Shown piece after piece: positions 1 through 9,937 of a stretch of DNA of 64,000 nucleotides. Position numbers and translations under genes: made by a program. The stretch is taken from contig NC_088205.1 of the NCBI RefSeq assembly GCF_037126465.1, positions 31,169,482-31,233,481 of the forward strand, read 5' to 3'. The first letter of the stretch is position 1, and every line of letters begins with the position of its first letter. The notes under the pieces are model-generated. The model saw only the letters and a list, made by a program, of their open reading frames with translations. It was not told the origin of the DNA and ran no database searches. Origin of the DNA: Ornithodoros turicata. Its lineage: Eukaryota > Arthropoda > Arachnida > Ixodida > Argasidae.

Positions 1-2
1 TC

Positions 3-680
3 GGCGTCAGCGAGATCACTTTTCTCGGCTGCAAGATCAGCAAGGACTGAATTAGTCCAGATCCAAAGAAGATGGAAGCGATAAAGAACCTCGAACCTGC
101 ATCAGACGTGTCTGGAGTTAGGAGGATCCTAGGGATGCTAAACCAATTGTCACGATTTCTCCCTGACCTCGCAGACAAGACAAGATCACTTCGAGAGCTT
201 CTCAAGAAAAATTCGGAGTGGCACTGGGGCCACGAACAAGAGAAAGCGCTCCAAGATCTGAAGGAGATGATTTGCTCAGCCAAATGTATGGCAAAGTACA
301 ATCCCAAGTTTCCCATCATCGTTTCTGCAGACGCCTCATCGTACGGCCTGTGTGCTGTATTACTACAAGTTCAGCCGTCAAGAAAGCGCCGGCCAGTTTC
401 CTTCGCATCTAGGTCTCTTGCTGATACTGAAAAGAATTATCCAGAAATCGAGAAGGAGGCCTTGGGTATGACATGGGCTGCAGAGCGTTTGAGGGGTTTC
501 TAAGAGGTCTACACGCAACTTTTCAGACAGACCATCGTCCTCTCGTAACGCTCTTAGGGAAGTCTCCTGTCGACGTACTTCCTCCATGCATTCAGCGGTT
601 TCGGCTCCGGCTGATGAGGTTCGACTACGACGCTGTTTACTTTCCTGTAAAGGATTTGGCCATCGTAGACACTGTGTCGA
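3..680 (+). pseudogene. Ty3/gypsy pol remnant: RT C-terminus and RNase H
   Basis: Reading frame 3 from the window edge gives the end of a reverse transcriptase (FLGCKISKD, then ISPDPKKMEAIKN) followed by the connection and RNase H region (SADASSYGLCAVLLQ, EIEKEALGMTWA). An in-frame TGA at 48-50 sits where this family normally has a glycine codon. Near 480-500 the frame shifts, and the protein continues in frame 2 with FLRGLHATFQTDHRPLVTLL and ends its RNase H part at VDTVSRAP. The order and motifs are those of Ty3/gypsy Pol. The upstream RT, protease and gag lie outside the window or are lost. The copy is dead because it has at least one stop and one frameshift in the enzyme. Confidence 0.88.
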
Positions 681-867
681 GAGCGCCACTGCAACAGGGC
701 CCTGACACCAGATGTCTCGCAGTTAATGATGAAGTCCAGAGTTTTGCAAGCGGAGCAATGATGGGCATCTCCTCTCAACCATTGCAACTGCTACGCATCC
801 AGGCGCCCCAACAAGGTCTGTTGGAAGGCACTGCGAAACAGGATGGCCGCGGTGGTCATCAACTCCT

Positions 868-1460
868 TTGGCACTTCGACCGTATTGGAAAGACAAAGGC
901 TCCATCACTATCCATGAAGATACTCTGGCCTTCGACACACGAATAATCGTCCCTGAGAAAATGAAGTCACAAATTCTAAGGACGCATCACGAAGGGCATC
1001 CGGGCATAGTCAGGTGCAGGGCACTTGCGCGCGAGAGCGTATGGTGGCCATGAATCTCGGCGCAGCTAGCCAAGACAATTAGAGGATTTCAAACCTGCGC
1101 AAAAGGTAGAGAACAAGCAGCAGAACCTCTGCTTCCATCAGAGACGCCAACGCTTCCATGGCAAATGGTTGGAATCGACCTTCTTGACCTTAGAAGAAAC
1201 ACTTACCCGGAAATTGCTCTGCTCCCATCAACGACTTCCTCGTGCACCATAGAGCGTATCAAGAGCATTTTTGCAAGACACGGAATACCCGACACCGTCA
1301 TGTCGGACAACGGCCCCCAGTTCTCTTCGAGGGAGTTTCGAAAACCTTTGCAAAAACCTACGGTTTCCAGCACGTGACGAGTAGTCCGTCTTACCCCAAA
1401 GCGAACGGAGAGGCAGAGCGAATGGTGCAAACGGTGAAGCGACTGCTGGAAAAATAAGAC
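868..1460 (+). pseudogene. Ty3/gypsy integrase, zinc-binding domain and catalytic core
   Basis: HHEGHPGIVRCRALA followed by WWP is the first half of the HHCC zinc finger of a Ty3/gypsy integrase. A TGA at 1051-1053 interrupts it, and of the expected CxxC pair only one cysteine is visible (TCAKGR). The core follows with DLLDL near 1165, VMSDNGPQF near 1300 and KANGEAERMVQ near 1400, supplying the D, D, E positions. Between RRNTY and PEIALLP roughly a dozen residues usual in the family are missing. A frameshift separates FSSREFRK from FAKTYGFQHV. A TAA replaces a sense codon after LLEK. It belongs to the same element as the RNase H just upstream. Confidence 0.88.
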
Positions 1461-1472
1461 CCCTATCTGGCG

Positions 1473-2082
1473 TTGTTAGCGTACAGGAACACGCCTGGGA
1501 ACACCGGGTACAACCCTGCAGAAATAATGATGGGGAGACGGCTTAGAAGCAGAGTTCCGGTACTGCCATCAACACTTCGTCCAAGGATGCTGGATCAAGA
1601 GGAGGTTTCGAAGATGATGGGAGCAGAAAAGGAAGGTCAGATGCTTCGTTACGACAGGAGGCACCGGGCAAGACCTCTCCCAGATTTGAAACCAGGGGAC
1701 AGTCTGGGTCAAGGGCTCCGGAACGAAAGGAGTCATCGTTCGACGCTCTACGTATTCACGGTTATATGTGGTGCAGACCCCGTCAGGTCTGCTTCGAAGA
1801 AACACAAGATGTCTGGTCCAGCTTGGCGTCACCCGGGACGGCTGCGAATACTACGCTCCCTTCTTGCCTGTGCGTACATAGCGGCATTTCGGTGAGGCTG
1901 ATCCTCCGGAGGAAGAGGAAGCAGAAGGCATAGCACCCGAAGATACAACCTCTTCAGGCGTCACAGAAGAGGGACGGACACCAGCAGTGGAACGACCTGG
2001 CGACAATTTGCGTATGCAGCGACATGTAGGGGTATCGCGGTACGGCAGACAGGTGTTCAGGCCAGAAAGACTTGCGTTGTGA
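1473..2082 (+). pseudogene. Ty3/gypsy integrase C-terminal region and end of pol
   Basis: LLAYRNTPGNTGYNPAEIMM and GRRLRSRVPVLP continue the integrase of the upstream fragment. A basic segment (RYDRRHRARPLPDLKPGD) then leads to the usual gypsy C-terminal barrel, readable only after frameshifts near 1705. An acidic linker (about 1895-1985) and a terminal block RYGRQVFRPERLAL close with TGA at 2080-2082, as is common at the end of this type of Pol. No polypurine tract plus LTR can be recognised after the stop, so the 3' LTR seems lost. LINE sequence follows within about 100 bp. Confidence 0.8.
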
Positions 2083-2189
2083 GATTTGGGATTTTGGGAT
2101 ATGCATAAGTGTCCCTTTGTATAAAGGAGTTCAAACGTGCCCGTGTGCCAAGGTGCACGTGGCAGACTACAGTTTCTTCTTCTTCCTCT

Positions 2190-2960
2190 GACGCGTATGC
2201 CGGCGAATGCTGTCGCGCAACGCCATTGTGAAATGGCTGCCGACGCACTAGATATGGTCATTGCTAATACTGGCTCCCCAACCTTCTACAAGCCTCCAAG
2301 TACCTACACTGCAATAGACGTCACGATTCACTCACCAGACTTAGAGGTCGTATGGGAAGTAGGACCGGACATAATGGGAAATGACAATTTTCCCATTTTA
2401 ATAACACTGCCCGGACTCTTTCGCAGGGCGCCCCCTCCCGCATGTACAGGAACCCTCCGTAATCCACAGGGATCAGTTCCGGACATTATTAAACAAGAAC
2501 AGTTCTGTTCTGACGACATCACAGCTGACATCTTTAACAGCTCGACTGCTGCTACTTGGGTGATCGCCACTCGTACTTCCAACCCAACACCAGACCTAAA
2601 GTCCCTGAACCTAGCTGCAGCAAGGAGCAGATCACAGCACCTCCTTCGACACAACCGATCCCGTACGAACCTAGCAAGTTGCCGCAGAGCCTCAGCAGTC
2701 CTACGTCGCTACTCCACAGCGCTGCGTAGCCACCAATGGACATGATTGTGTTCTTCGCTGAGTACACAAACCCCTGGAGCAAAAGTATGTCGAGTCGTTG
2801 ACAAACTCGCTGGAACCCAATGTGATGGCCATCCTATCACAAATTCGCCCTAAAACTAGGCATCACCATAAGTCAGGCTGCCAAGCTCTTCAGTGAGACC
2901 TTCACCCGGGAGAAGACTATTGTGGTTCCTGCAGGTTCACTCCATTTTGCCCAGTAATAT
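2190..2960 (+). pseudogene. LINE ORF2 fragment: C-terminal half of AP-like endonuclease and linker
   Basis: The translated segment contains ANTGSPTFYKPPSTYTAIDV, then TIHSP and GNDNFPILITLP. This is the end of the apurinic-type endonuclease of Jockey/R1/I-group LINEs. The usual catalytic histidine of the SDHFPI-type motif is replaced by asparagine (GNDNFPI). The linker before RT continues to about 2745 in one frame, then in broken frames to about 2960 (ITISQAAKLF, FTREKTIVV). RT is missing. The left border abuts gypsy debris. Probably the same broad family as the RNase H-bearing LINEs elsewhere in the window. Confidence 0.75.
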
Positions 2961-4044
2961 ACCCAGACAACACGAAACTTCATTCAGATGTCCGAAAAAG
3001 ATGCCAACGTCCCACGTCCTGGAACGGCGTCCCTAACATAGCCCTGGGACGTGCCCCTTATACAGCGGGTATACTTGTTGCTTTTTGTTATGAAACACGT
3101 AATGAAATCCCAGAAATGTCTGTCGGCGTGCGAAGTAGGATCTCCTCCCGCTCCCCCAAGTGTGTTGAGAAAAAGAGTGAATGAGCAGGTGTCATGAGGC
3201 GTTCACGCGACAGTGGATCCGTGACGCCATTTGATGAGCCACACTTCTGAGTAGAGTATGCAATATTAAGAAGAATACGAATCACCACTACAATTGAGGT
3301 TAATCTTTATCGTGATGTTTATGTTTACGGTAATAATTCGAGGTGTTTGCGTTCGTGATGTGGATGACAAATACAGAAGTGTGGCTTGCTGAAACTGCTC
3401 TTTGAAAGTTTTGGGGAAGGCAACTTTCCGTTGACACCTTGTCCTCCACGTTGGCTGTGCGTGTAGCTGCTTAGCTTGTGAGGTACAGGCGAAAGCACGG
3501 GATGGCGTCAAAGGTATGTAGCCTTATACTTCGAACTGCTTCAATGTGACATTATATACTGTTGTTTAAATGAGCAATAGTTTGACTGAGATGCGCTGCA
3601 CAACATTTTTTAGTCAAGTCAGTGCGAATGTTTGCTTACGTTGGACGGTGTTTGGTTGATAGGACAAAGTTCCTGGGATATGCAACGGATGAATTGGGTA
3701 TTTATTTGGTATGTATTTAGGTGTTCTTCGCTTTGTTTGTTTCCAGGCTATTTGACAAAGTCAGGGTGTTTCCTCAATGATGGCGCCCTTGCAGTAGCTC
3801 AGCAAGCGACAATGTCATGGTTGCGCCACGCACCACAAGTCGTCAGAAGACGAGTGCAACACGCAGTGAATCGGAAGAAGGACAATGATGTCTTTTGTGT
3901 GCATTGGACGTTCTTTCGTATTCCTTCTTGATAGGCATATAGTGGCGGAATATTCTTCATTGCGTGCGTTTAAAGTATTGATCTCTGATGTAGACCAATG
4001 GCAAGGTACCACTTGATGCAGCCGTGGTATTACCCAACTTAATT
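2961..4044. other. Unassigned stretch
   Basis: I recognise no gene, RNA or element here. Open frames of 60-100 codons exist on both strands, but they lack family motifs, splice logic or composition that would support coding. Confidence 0.4.
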
Positions 4045-4203
4045 CAGTGACGGATCCGGAGGGAGAAGCGGTTGGGTAATCGCCCCCCCCCCAAAAAAAA
4101 ACGTTAGTTTATTCATTGCATTTCCCTCTCCCCACTCCCCCACTACGCGCTTCGACAAAGAAACACCCCCCCCCCCTTAACCGAGGGTCGGAATCCGCCA
4201 CTG
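4045..4203. mobile_element. Short TIR MITE (about 159 bp)
   Basis: The ends are imperfect inverted repeats: CAGTGACGGATCCGGAGGG at the left, and at the right the complement of CAGTGGCGGATTCCGACCCT. The interior carries C-rich runs and the block CATTTCCCTCTCCCC / CCCACTACGCGCT. A second, truncated copy of the same interior lies at 26941-27058 inside the hAT element. No convincing target duplication was found. CAGTGGCGG ends are common in nonautonomous DNA transposons of arthropods; the superfamily is not certain (hAT-like ends, but no 8-bp duplication seen). Confidence 0.65.
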
Positions 4204-4639
4204 TCTTAGCTATTGAATTTATAAATTTTATTGTACTATGTTAACTAGTTTGGGGAACCAATAAAGAACGGGCGTTTATTATGTCGGAGCAAGTGAGCAT
4301 TTCCTATCGTTTGATGACAGTAATTGGTTCAACAAGATAGAGACTGTCAAACAGCATAGATCAGCACATGTCCTGATCTATGGTGTTTGAAAACCTCTAC
4401 TATGTTGAACGCGACAATATCAATAAGGACCCAAGATCAATAAGGCTAGCACCTCTTCAGAGCTGTCATGCTGTGCAGGGAAGCCCGCTTCCAGTGAATA
4501 CATAACATCCCTATAAGGATTCCTACAAGTCCCATATAGAGATCACAACGGACGTCCATGTAACGTGAACTGCGACATCAATATCGGAGTTTCATTTAGA
4601 CGCGTTTTAGACTTCTGTTGAACCAAACTCGCACATCGC
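4204..4639. other. Unassigned stretch
   Basis: AT-rich sequence without a recognisable coding or repeat feature. The word CATGTCCTGATCTATGG appears near 4366 next to a related word upstream (ATAGATCAG), a minor local inverted similarity only. Confidence 0.3.
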
Positions 4640-5530
4640 TTGGACATCCAAACATCCGCGAAGGGACGTCGCAGAGACATTTCTCGGATCATTTTGTGTT
4701 ATCTGGATGACCGGATTCCGCTGCAAACTCGTAACCAAAGACAATCTCTTAGAGCTCTGCCCTGCTGTCGATTATGCAAAAAAGAAAAAGAGGTCTCGCG
4801 TTCCTGGCTGCTTTTGTTGATGTAAGAAGCGCTCTCGACATGGTCTCGTCTCATGGTGTCATCTCAACTTCAGAAAATAAATGTCACGGGTAGAACCCTC
4901 CGCTTCATCACTGACATCCTCAATGGCAAAACCACTCAAGTAAGACTCGGCCGTTATTTGGGTCAATCCAAACCTTGCCCTACTGGATTACCACAAGGAA
5001 CCGTGCCAGCGCTTATACATCGACTGAGAACGGGAAGTGCCTTCACACCAGCGTTCCTGCATAAACTCAGACGAACAGGGTCACCATACTGCAGAAGCTG
5101 TACAGATGTTGATGTTGACGAAAAAATAACAGGGAGAGATAGAATTCGTTGAGAATTATCACACATATCTCATCTTCTCCTTCGTTGCGGAAGATATCAC
5201 AGAGAAAGGCAAACCCTACTTGAACGCCTTCAGGGCACAGGAACCACTCTACGCTCTTCTAATGAGCTGATACACCCTCAAGGGTCAAGATATACCCTAA
5301 GGAAAATTCGGGACGCACTCTGCTTCCTAGAAGACACCGGACTCCCATCAGTTTTGTAATTTCATCCACCTCTTACCCCCAATTCCTCTCCTTCCTCCTT
5401 CCTTTTCTTAACTATTTAGCTTTATCTTTTCCTCCCCTGCTCCCCTCCCTTGGAAATGTAACTTGCCGCCACTATTCTGAGCAGGCAGACCACATTTCCT
5501 TTTCTTAATAAACGTCACCACCACCAGCGC
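4640..5530 (+). pseudogene. LINE ORF2 remnant with internal deletion and 3' UTR
   Basis: RT palm motifs are readable (TLRFITDILNGKTTQVRLG and PTGLPQGTVP) and then jump straight to the C-terminal region of the same protein (IHRLRTGSAFTPAFLHKLRR, then a CRSC cysteine pair). YADD and RNase H are therefore deleted. A broken frame continues with HLLLRCGRYHRE and ends at LEDTGLPSVL before a TAA near 5357. The 3' UTR is pyrimidine-rich and ends with AATAAA and a short CAC repeat near 5505-5525, the usual style of tail for these LINEs. Confidence 0.75.
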
Positions 5531-5653
5531 CAGTGTGAAATGCGCCAGCCGCTGCTCCTTGTTCTCCTTGTTCTCCTCTTGCAAGAAAAATTGTCTATAA
5601 AAACTATGTTGACAAATGTCAATAACAGTATAAAGAAACACGGTAGTTTGTCG

Positions 5654-5803
5654 ATAGAAATTCTATGGACCCCCCTATTCCAAATTGGCCACCGTGTATG
5701 TATTGAGAAGTGTCAGTGGACATTATAGAATAGAGACTCCATACATCAATGATAAAAAGCTGTTTCGGCAGCTGCCATTCGCTACACCCTGGCATGATTT
5801 AGC
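5654..5803 (+). repeat. Dispersed repeat, partner of 13840-14024 (inverted)
   Basis: This block is the reverse complement of 13840-14024 at clearly homologous level. Shared words include CCAAATTGGCCACCGTGTAT, GAGACTCCATAC and CTACACCCTGGCATGATT. The partner carries an extra AGAGAG-rich segment. No terminal repeats or coding potential are visible, so the class is unknown. Confidence 0.7.
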
Positions 5804-5810
5804 TTTTGTG

Positions 5811-6358
5811 TGTGTGATCCAAAACACGAAAGCTACAGGTATATAGTGACTCTTTGCTTTATTGCACGTTCCACAATACAGCGTAGCCGCAGATCATTTT
5901 TGGGGACATACCCTCTACGGCGAACGGGATGTCCGCGGGAGTAAGAAGTTCGTTTCTGGCACCTCCCATAACGAACAACGAGCACGGCAGGACACCACAG
6001 AATAAAAAACAAACGCATAGAAATATAGTGAGAGAAATAGAAAGACAACCAACAAGTCCGAAAAGCACACTTCGAGAGATTAAGAAAATTCTTCCCAGTA
6101 CTACAAGCACTACTGCCCCGTTACTTCGAAAGGCGCTGGCATTCCCTTTCTAAGAGAAAACAGGTACTATATCGTTATATCGTTTGTCATGCGAGCTTCC
6201 GCTAATTCGAGAGTCCTGCTCGCCCATGACTCAAAAAGAATGGTGAGCTGTCTAAGCCTAATTCCATTACGCACAGAAACAACACTCAAGCGAGGAATTG
6301 CTTGGAGTATTAACTCCCAATAAACCCAACGTCTGTGATTCTTACAATCAACATAACG
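5811..6358. other. Unassigned stretch
   Basis: Nothing recognisable. Short open frames on both strands lack motifs. Confidence 0.3.
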
Positions 6359-6388
6359 TCTGTGGCACGTACCGGTACGTGCCACAGA
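6359..6388. repeat. Perfect 30-bp palindrome
   Basis: The two half-sites, TCTGTGGCACGTACC and its exact complement, meet without spacer at 6373/6374. Its role is unknown. It lies about 20 bp beyond the GTT-rich 3' tail of the minus-strand LINE B. Confidence 0.85.
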
Positions 6389-6404
6389 GGGACTGAATGA
6401 GATT

Positions 6405-7621
6405 TGTCAGAAACAACAACAACAACAATTACTTGAATGACGATGGGATGAGGTGATTCACCGCAACAATTGCGGTACTATACGTCAGTGCATGTGGGTT
6501 AATATATGAGTGGGATGACGATGAAAAAGATAAGGCATACACATATGACACACGCAAATGAGATACCACACACGCGGGTGCGTCGTAACTGATGCGTGGT
6601 TCACACTACAACTTCTCTCCGTTGCGGTTACGGTGCGGATCCAGTGCGGAGGCGGCTGTTGTACGACACGCTGTTCAGACATATGCGTTCTTGATACGTC
6701 AAACGCTTGTGGTTGACCAATCACGTCTCCACTCCACCACGTCTCCATTCCACAGGCAGCCATGAACGGGCAACGTGATGTGGTCGGCGAAACTTTGAAT
6801 CTCTGAATGAATCTCTGTACTCGGCTCGGTGTTTTGCCAACGTGCTTTCACCGGAGGCAGCCATGTTGGAAAAGCACGCGACAGCACAGCAGTGATGCGC
6901 TTGCGCGGAGCGCGTTCGCTCATTGGTCAGCTGCATCTCCGCAGGTAGCCCGTACCGCATGGACTTCGGTCGAGCTCAACTCTTGCGGTGCGTGTGCTTT
7001 TCGGAGTGTCGTGCTTCGTTGTCATGACAACCGTGTCGCGCTGCATCCGTAACGCATGAAAATGCAACAGTGTGAACCAGGCATGATGGGGATAGTATAG
7101 TTCATCCGGTCGGCCACCGGATATGTAGTGCTGTGAAGATCACTCTCTCCGCATTCATGGCAAAAGCTCTGAGGTCAGAGGAGTTCAAGTAGGCTGTGTA
7201 GACGTCAAGAACAGATAAAATGAGTGCAGACATTGACGGTGCTGCACAGGGTTAGAAAAAGGACCCAAGATTGCGGCAAGGCTGAGCGGCTTGTTGTTCA
7301 TACGGGTCAGTTGGGACTGGAGCATTGCTCTCTCCGAACTGTATAGAGGGCAGTCGATGAGGACGTGTTCAATGCTTGCCACTATGGCGCAGTTGGAATA
7401 CGAGCTAGTTGAGGCACACCCTAGTTTGTGTCTGAACTGCGGGGTGAAGGCCATATTGAGGCGAAGTCGATGCAGAAGGGAGGACAGACAGCGGCGCATA
7501 CGGCCTGGGAAGGAAAACCGCAATGTTGGATTTACGGCGTGCAACAAAGACCTGCCTGTAATGTCCCGGCGATATTGTTGCGGCGCATTGATTGTATCAC
7601 CGCCGACAAGAATGCCCTCCT
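6405..7621 (-). pseudogene. LINE B: ORF2 C-terminus and 3' UTR (part 3 of 3)
   Basis: Minus-strand frame 7621 to 7185 gives the C-terminal region of an RNase H-bearing LINE: LLHRLRLNMAFTPQFRHKLG, a degraded cysteine/histidine block with IEHVLIDCPLYSSERAML, and the LGPFSNPVQHRQCL segment seen also in the LINEs at 22.8-24.9 and 47.5 kb. The stop is at 7185. The 3' UTR continues to an AAC repeat (GTT on the minus strand) at about 6406-6426 and resembles the tail of the 24.9-kb copy (TACCGCAATTGTTGCGGTGA). The UTR is split by a 491-bp MITE (6593-7083). The coding part joins 9304-9497 once the 7622-9303 transposon is removed. Confidence 0.82.
6593..7083. mobile_element. 491-bp MITE with TGCCTGGTTCACAC ends
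   Basis: The left end reads TGCGTGGTTCACAC and the right end is the complement of TGCCTGGTTCACAC. The neighbouring bases are also partly inverted (ACAACTTCTC against TGTTGCATTTTC). GATG flanks both borders and could include a short target duplication, but this is ambiguous. No transposase is present. It interrupts the 3' UTR of LINE B. Confidence 0.72.
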
Positions 7622-7635
7622 CACTCTAAAAAATA

Positions 7636-7845
7636 TAACTCCTTTTTGGGTGTAATTTGACGATACCCTAACTGACTCCCTTTTTGGTGTATATATACAC
7701 CCTCTGGCAAAACTACACCCCCCAGAAAGGGTGTTCTCTGAACACCTCTTTTGGTGTAATGTAGCGGTACCCTAACTGACGCCCTTTTTGGTGTATGTCT
7801 ACACCCCCAGGCAAGACAACACCCTTCAGTAAGGGTGTTATGCCG
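7636..7845. repeat. Two-unit tandem repeat of about 108 bp with GGTGTA/TACACC words
   Basis: Each unit reads TTTTGG(G)TGTAAT, then a TACCCTAACTGACKCCCTTT block, then GGTGTATNTNTACACC, then GGGTGTT. The units are clear homologues with about ten substitutions and small gaps. This is the left subterminal zone of the 1.68-kb transposon and could hold transposase binding sites (inference). Confidence 0.8.
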
Positions 7846-8206
7846 AGGGCAACAGAAACACAACGGTTAAAGTAACAGGCATATTCTTTATTTAGATTAC
7901 CTATAATACACTGCATGCACTGCTATAAGAAATACATAGTCACCGCCCCCCCCCCCCCCAATACAAAACATAAAAGTGTCCACCAACATGTCGACCAAGA
8001 TGACGGTATTACGGTGAGGCCAAGAGAAGTCCTGCCTCTGCACTGAAAGAAAAAATGAACTGTGAAATGCCTTAATCAAAGTAAGGGCGAACCACAAATT
8101 ACATGATAGTTACGCAGATGGCCAAGGCTAGAGAAGAATTTAGAGTATACAAACACCGCCCTCGTCAATATGCAAGCAGCTCAAGATAAAGTAAAGCAAT
8201 CGATAA

Positions 8207-8316
8207 ATGATGGTGATTGAATTTTATTGGCGCAAAAGCAACTCAAGCTATAATACTCCAAAACCATGGTAATATTGTGACTAGTTAAAAATCAGTCGAT
8301 TATATTAAAATAACGT
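8207..8316 (-). mobile_element. Tiny 5'-truncated LINE 3' end
   Basis: On the minus strand this matches the 3' end of LINE C at 28003-28112 (CTGATTTTTAACTAGTCACA, then GGTTTTGG and GCGCCA, then an ATC-rich tail). Only about 110 bp was inserted, as in extreme 5' truncation. It lies inside the 1.68-kb transposon. Confidence 0.75.
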
Positions 8317-8394
8317 AGAAATTATGAAGCACACAATCATAGTGTAGTTAAAAGACTAATGTCCCTACAAAGCTACAATCGGTAAAGGGTCAGC

Positions 8395-8583
8395 GAAGCG
8401 TCGGTAGCGAGACCCGAACCCATACCTCTCTGATTTCTGGTCAAGTGTATATGACCAATTAGGTACACCATTCTGACATCGCCAACACACAAACTTGCCA
8501 GCGCATTGTTCAGTAGACGCGCACAGCCATTGACTCAGCACATCTGACCGGAAATCAGAGGGTTGTGGCCTAGTGGTTTCATT
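8395..8583. repeat. Inverted pair of tRNA-like (SINE-type) sequences
   Basis: The arms share GGTAGCGAG at their outer ends and CTCTGATTTCYGGTCA at their inner ends in opposite orientation. The minus-strand reading of the left arm carries a B-box-like GGTTCGGGTCTC. This suggests two SINE heads facing each other, or a folded duplication of one. Confidence 0.45.
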
Positions 8584-9303
8584 GCTCGCTACCTCTTGGC
8601 TCTTGTTGACTCTTGCCAGCTGCTTTACTTGCTACCACGTATTGCACCAACTTCGTTTGTTGCGTATACCCCTTGACTTTGCCTAACGGTCACATGTGAC
8701 CGTTACAACGCGACGCGCACTGTTCTCTGATCTAATCCGTGCATTCCACTTAAGGTTCCAACATAATCTCAAAATACCCGCTTCAAAGGCACCTCAATCA
8801 ACCAGACAAGCAGACAAGACAAAATACACCGACAACACTTACCAAACAGCACGCTGTAGCGAGACGCTCGGATAAGCTACTCGATCCGGTGGGCACGACG
8901 CGTCTGTTGCTTGCATCCGTTCAAGACCCGGAACCATAAACCTTGCAGTGCATCCTAAACTCACATGGTCAAATGACCTGTAGTTCACCAAACGACCTCC
9001 ACAAAGAACACGAAAACTACCACAACGAACTCCAACCGCCATAGCTGGAGAACACAGAGTAAACAGCACACTGTTGCCAGACCTGTCGTAGCGAAGCATT
9101 AGAAACTTGATGGCCACTACACCTTTTTCACGCCAATTCTCGAAATTACACCCTGCAGAGCGGGACATACACATATTACACCCATTTCAGACCAAAAACA
9201 GGGTGTATTCTTTTTCTTGAGGGTGTAATAAGGGAGTAAAGCAATTGATACACCCCAAATACACCCCAATTACACCTAAAAAGGAGTTTTATTTTTTAGA
9301 GTG

Positions 9304-9497
9304 CTGTCACCACGGGTCAACATATTCGGTATCACCGCCTCACATTGTCTGGTAGCAGCAGCCACTCTGCCAGCCTCTACATTTCCGCTTAGTCCACAGT
9401 GACCTGGGATCCACTGAAAAGTGATGGAGTGACCTACGTCGCACAGACACTGAACGTCGCTGAGTATGTCCATGACAATTGGAGCTAATGAACGGCT
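9304..9497 (-). pseudogene. LINE B: second half of RNase H (part 2 of 3)
   Basis: The minus strand reads APIVMDILSDVQCLCDVG, then ITFQWIPGHCGLSGNVEAG. This is the C-terminal half of a LINE RNase H including the WIPGHCG histidine loop. The usual aspartate of the following NE(Q)AD-type motif reads V-E-A-G here. It is split from the first half by a 308-bp foldback element and from the ORF2 C-terminus by the 1.68-kb transposon. Confidence 0.82.
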
Positions 9498-9805
9498 TGC
9501 GACACGGTTGTCTGAAATCTCCAGCCTGCGGCGGGGCGGTCCCCTGTCGGCGGTGTCGCGCTCGAAGGAACTATACCAATACCGACTCCCAGAGGATGCC
9601 GAGCTCAGCCGCCCCCTGTTGGGCGAGATAATGGAGATAATCGTCGTATACCGGGACGTCGTCTGCTAGCAACAGAGTGAGAGAGAGGGATAGCCCCTAT
9701 AGCTCCTATAGGAGATTGCATTGGTATAGTTCCCTCGTGTGCACACTGCCGATAGGGCACCGCTCAGCCACAGGCTGGAGATTTCAGACAACCGTGTCGC
9801 GAGCA
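9498..9805. mobile_element. 308-bp foldback MITE inserted in RNase H of LINE B
   Basis: The left arm GCGACACGGTTGTCTGAAAT, then CTCCAGCCTG, is mirrored at the right as CAGGCTGGAG, then ATTTCAGACAACCGTGTCGC. An inner pair, GGAACTATACCAAT and ATTGGTATAGTTCC, is also mirrored. Excising it brings GARGTA and APIVMDIL of RNase H into register. No transposase and no clear target duplication were seen. Confidence 0.75.
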
Positions 9806-9937
9806 GTACCTCGCGCACCCATGCTCTCTATGCACTGCAGGGCTGCCCTGGAGTCTGTGTATGCCACGCACATTCGCGGAGCCTGGCGCAGAGCATACCA
9901 CAGGAACGACAAGATGCCGTAAAGCTCTGCGCTGGGG
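9806..9937 (-). pseudogene. LINE B: first half of RNase H (part 1 of 3)
   Basis: The minus strand reads SAELYGILSFLWYALRQ, then YTDSRAALQCIESMGARGTA. This is the middle of a LINE RNase H with the E of AELY and the D of TDS. It starts abruptly at about 9937, where the 3' UTR of LINE A ends, so either B was 5'-truncated on insertion into A's UTR or a deletion fused them. Confidence 0.8.

Larger units (their letters stand above)
7622..9303. mobile_element. 1.68-kb nonautonomous TIR transposon, CACTCTAAAAA ends
   Basis: The left terminus CACTCTAAAAAATATAACTC and the right terminus (complement CACTCTAAAAAATAAAACTC) are about 36-bp inverted repeats. Removing the element restores the reading of LINE B on the minus strand (RGDS at 9304 joining the C-terminal part at 7621). 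Both subterminal zones are packed with GGTGTA/TACACC words. No transposase frame is visible, so it is nonautonomous. Inside are a 110-bp LINE 3' end (8207-8316) and an inverted tRNA-like pair (8395-8583). The outermost 11 bases match the palindromic MITE family of 43-60 kb. A possible 2-bp duplication (CT) flanks it. Confidence 0.8.

Noticed and set aside
3088..3288. Minus-strand 66-codon frame
   Set aside because: No motif, and composition like the surrounding noncoding DNA.
7940..7960. Poly-C/G runs here and at 21710, 27017, 27882, 40410, 47909, 49396 and 53160 as possible functional G-quadruplexes
   Set aside because: Most lie in or next to TE tails or MITE interiors and may include assembly length errors; no further support.
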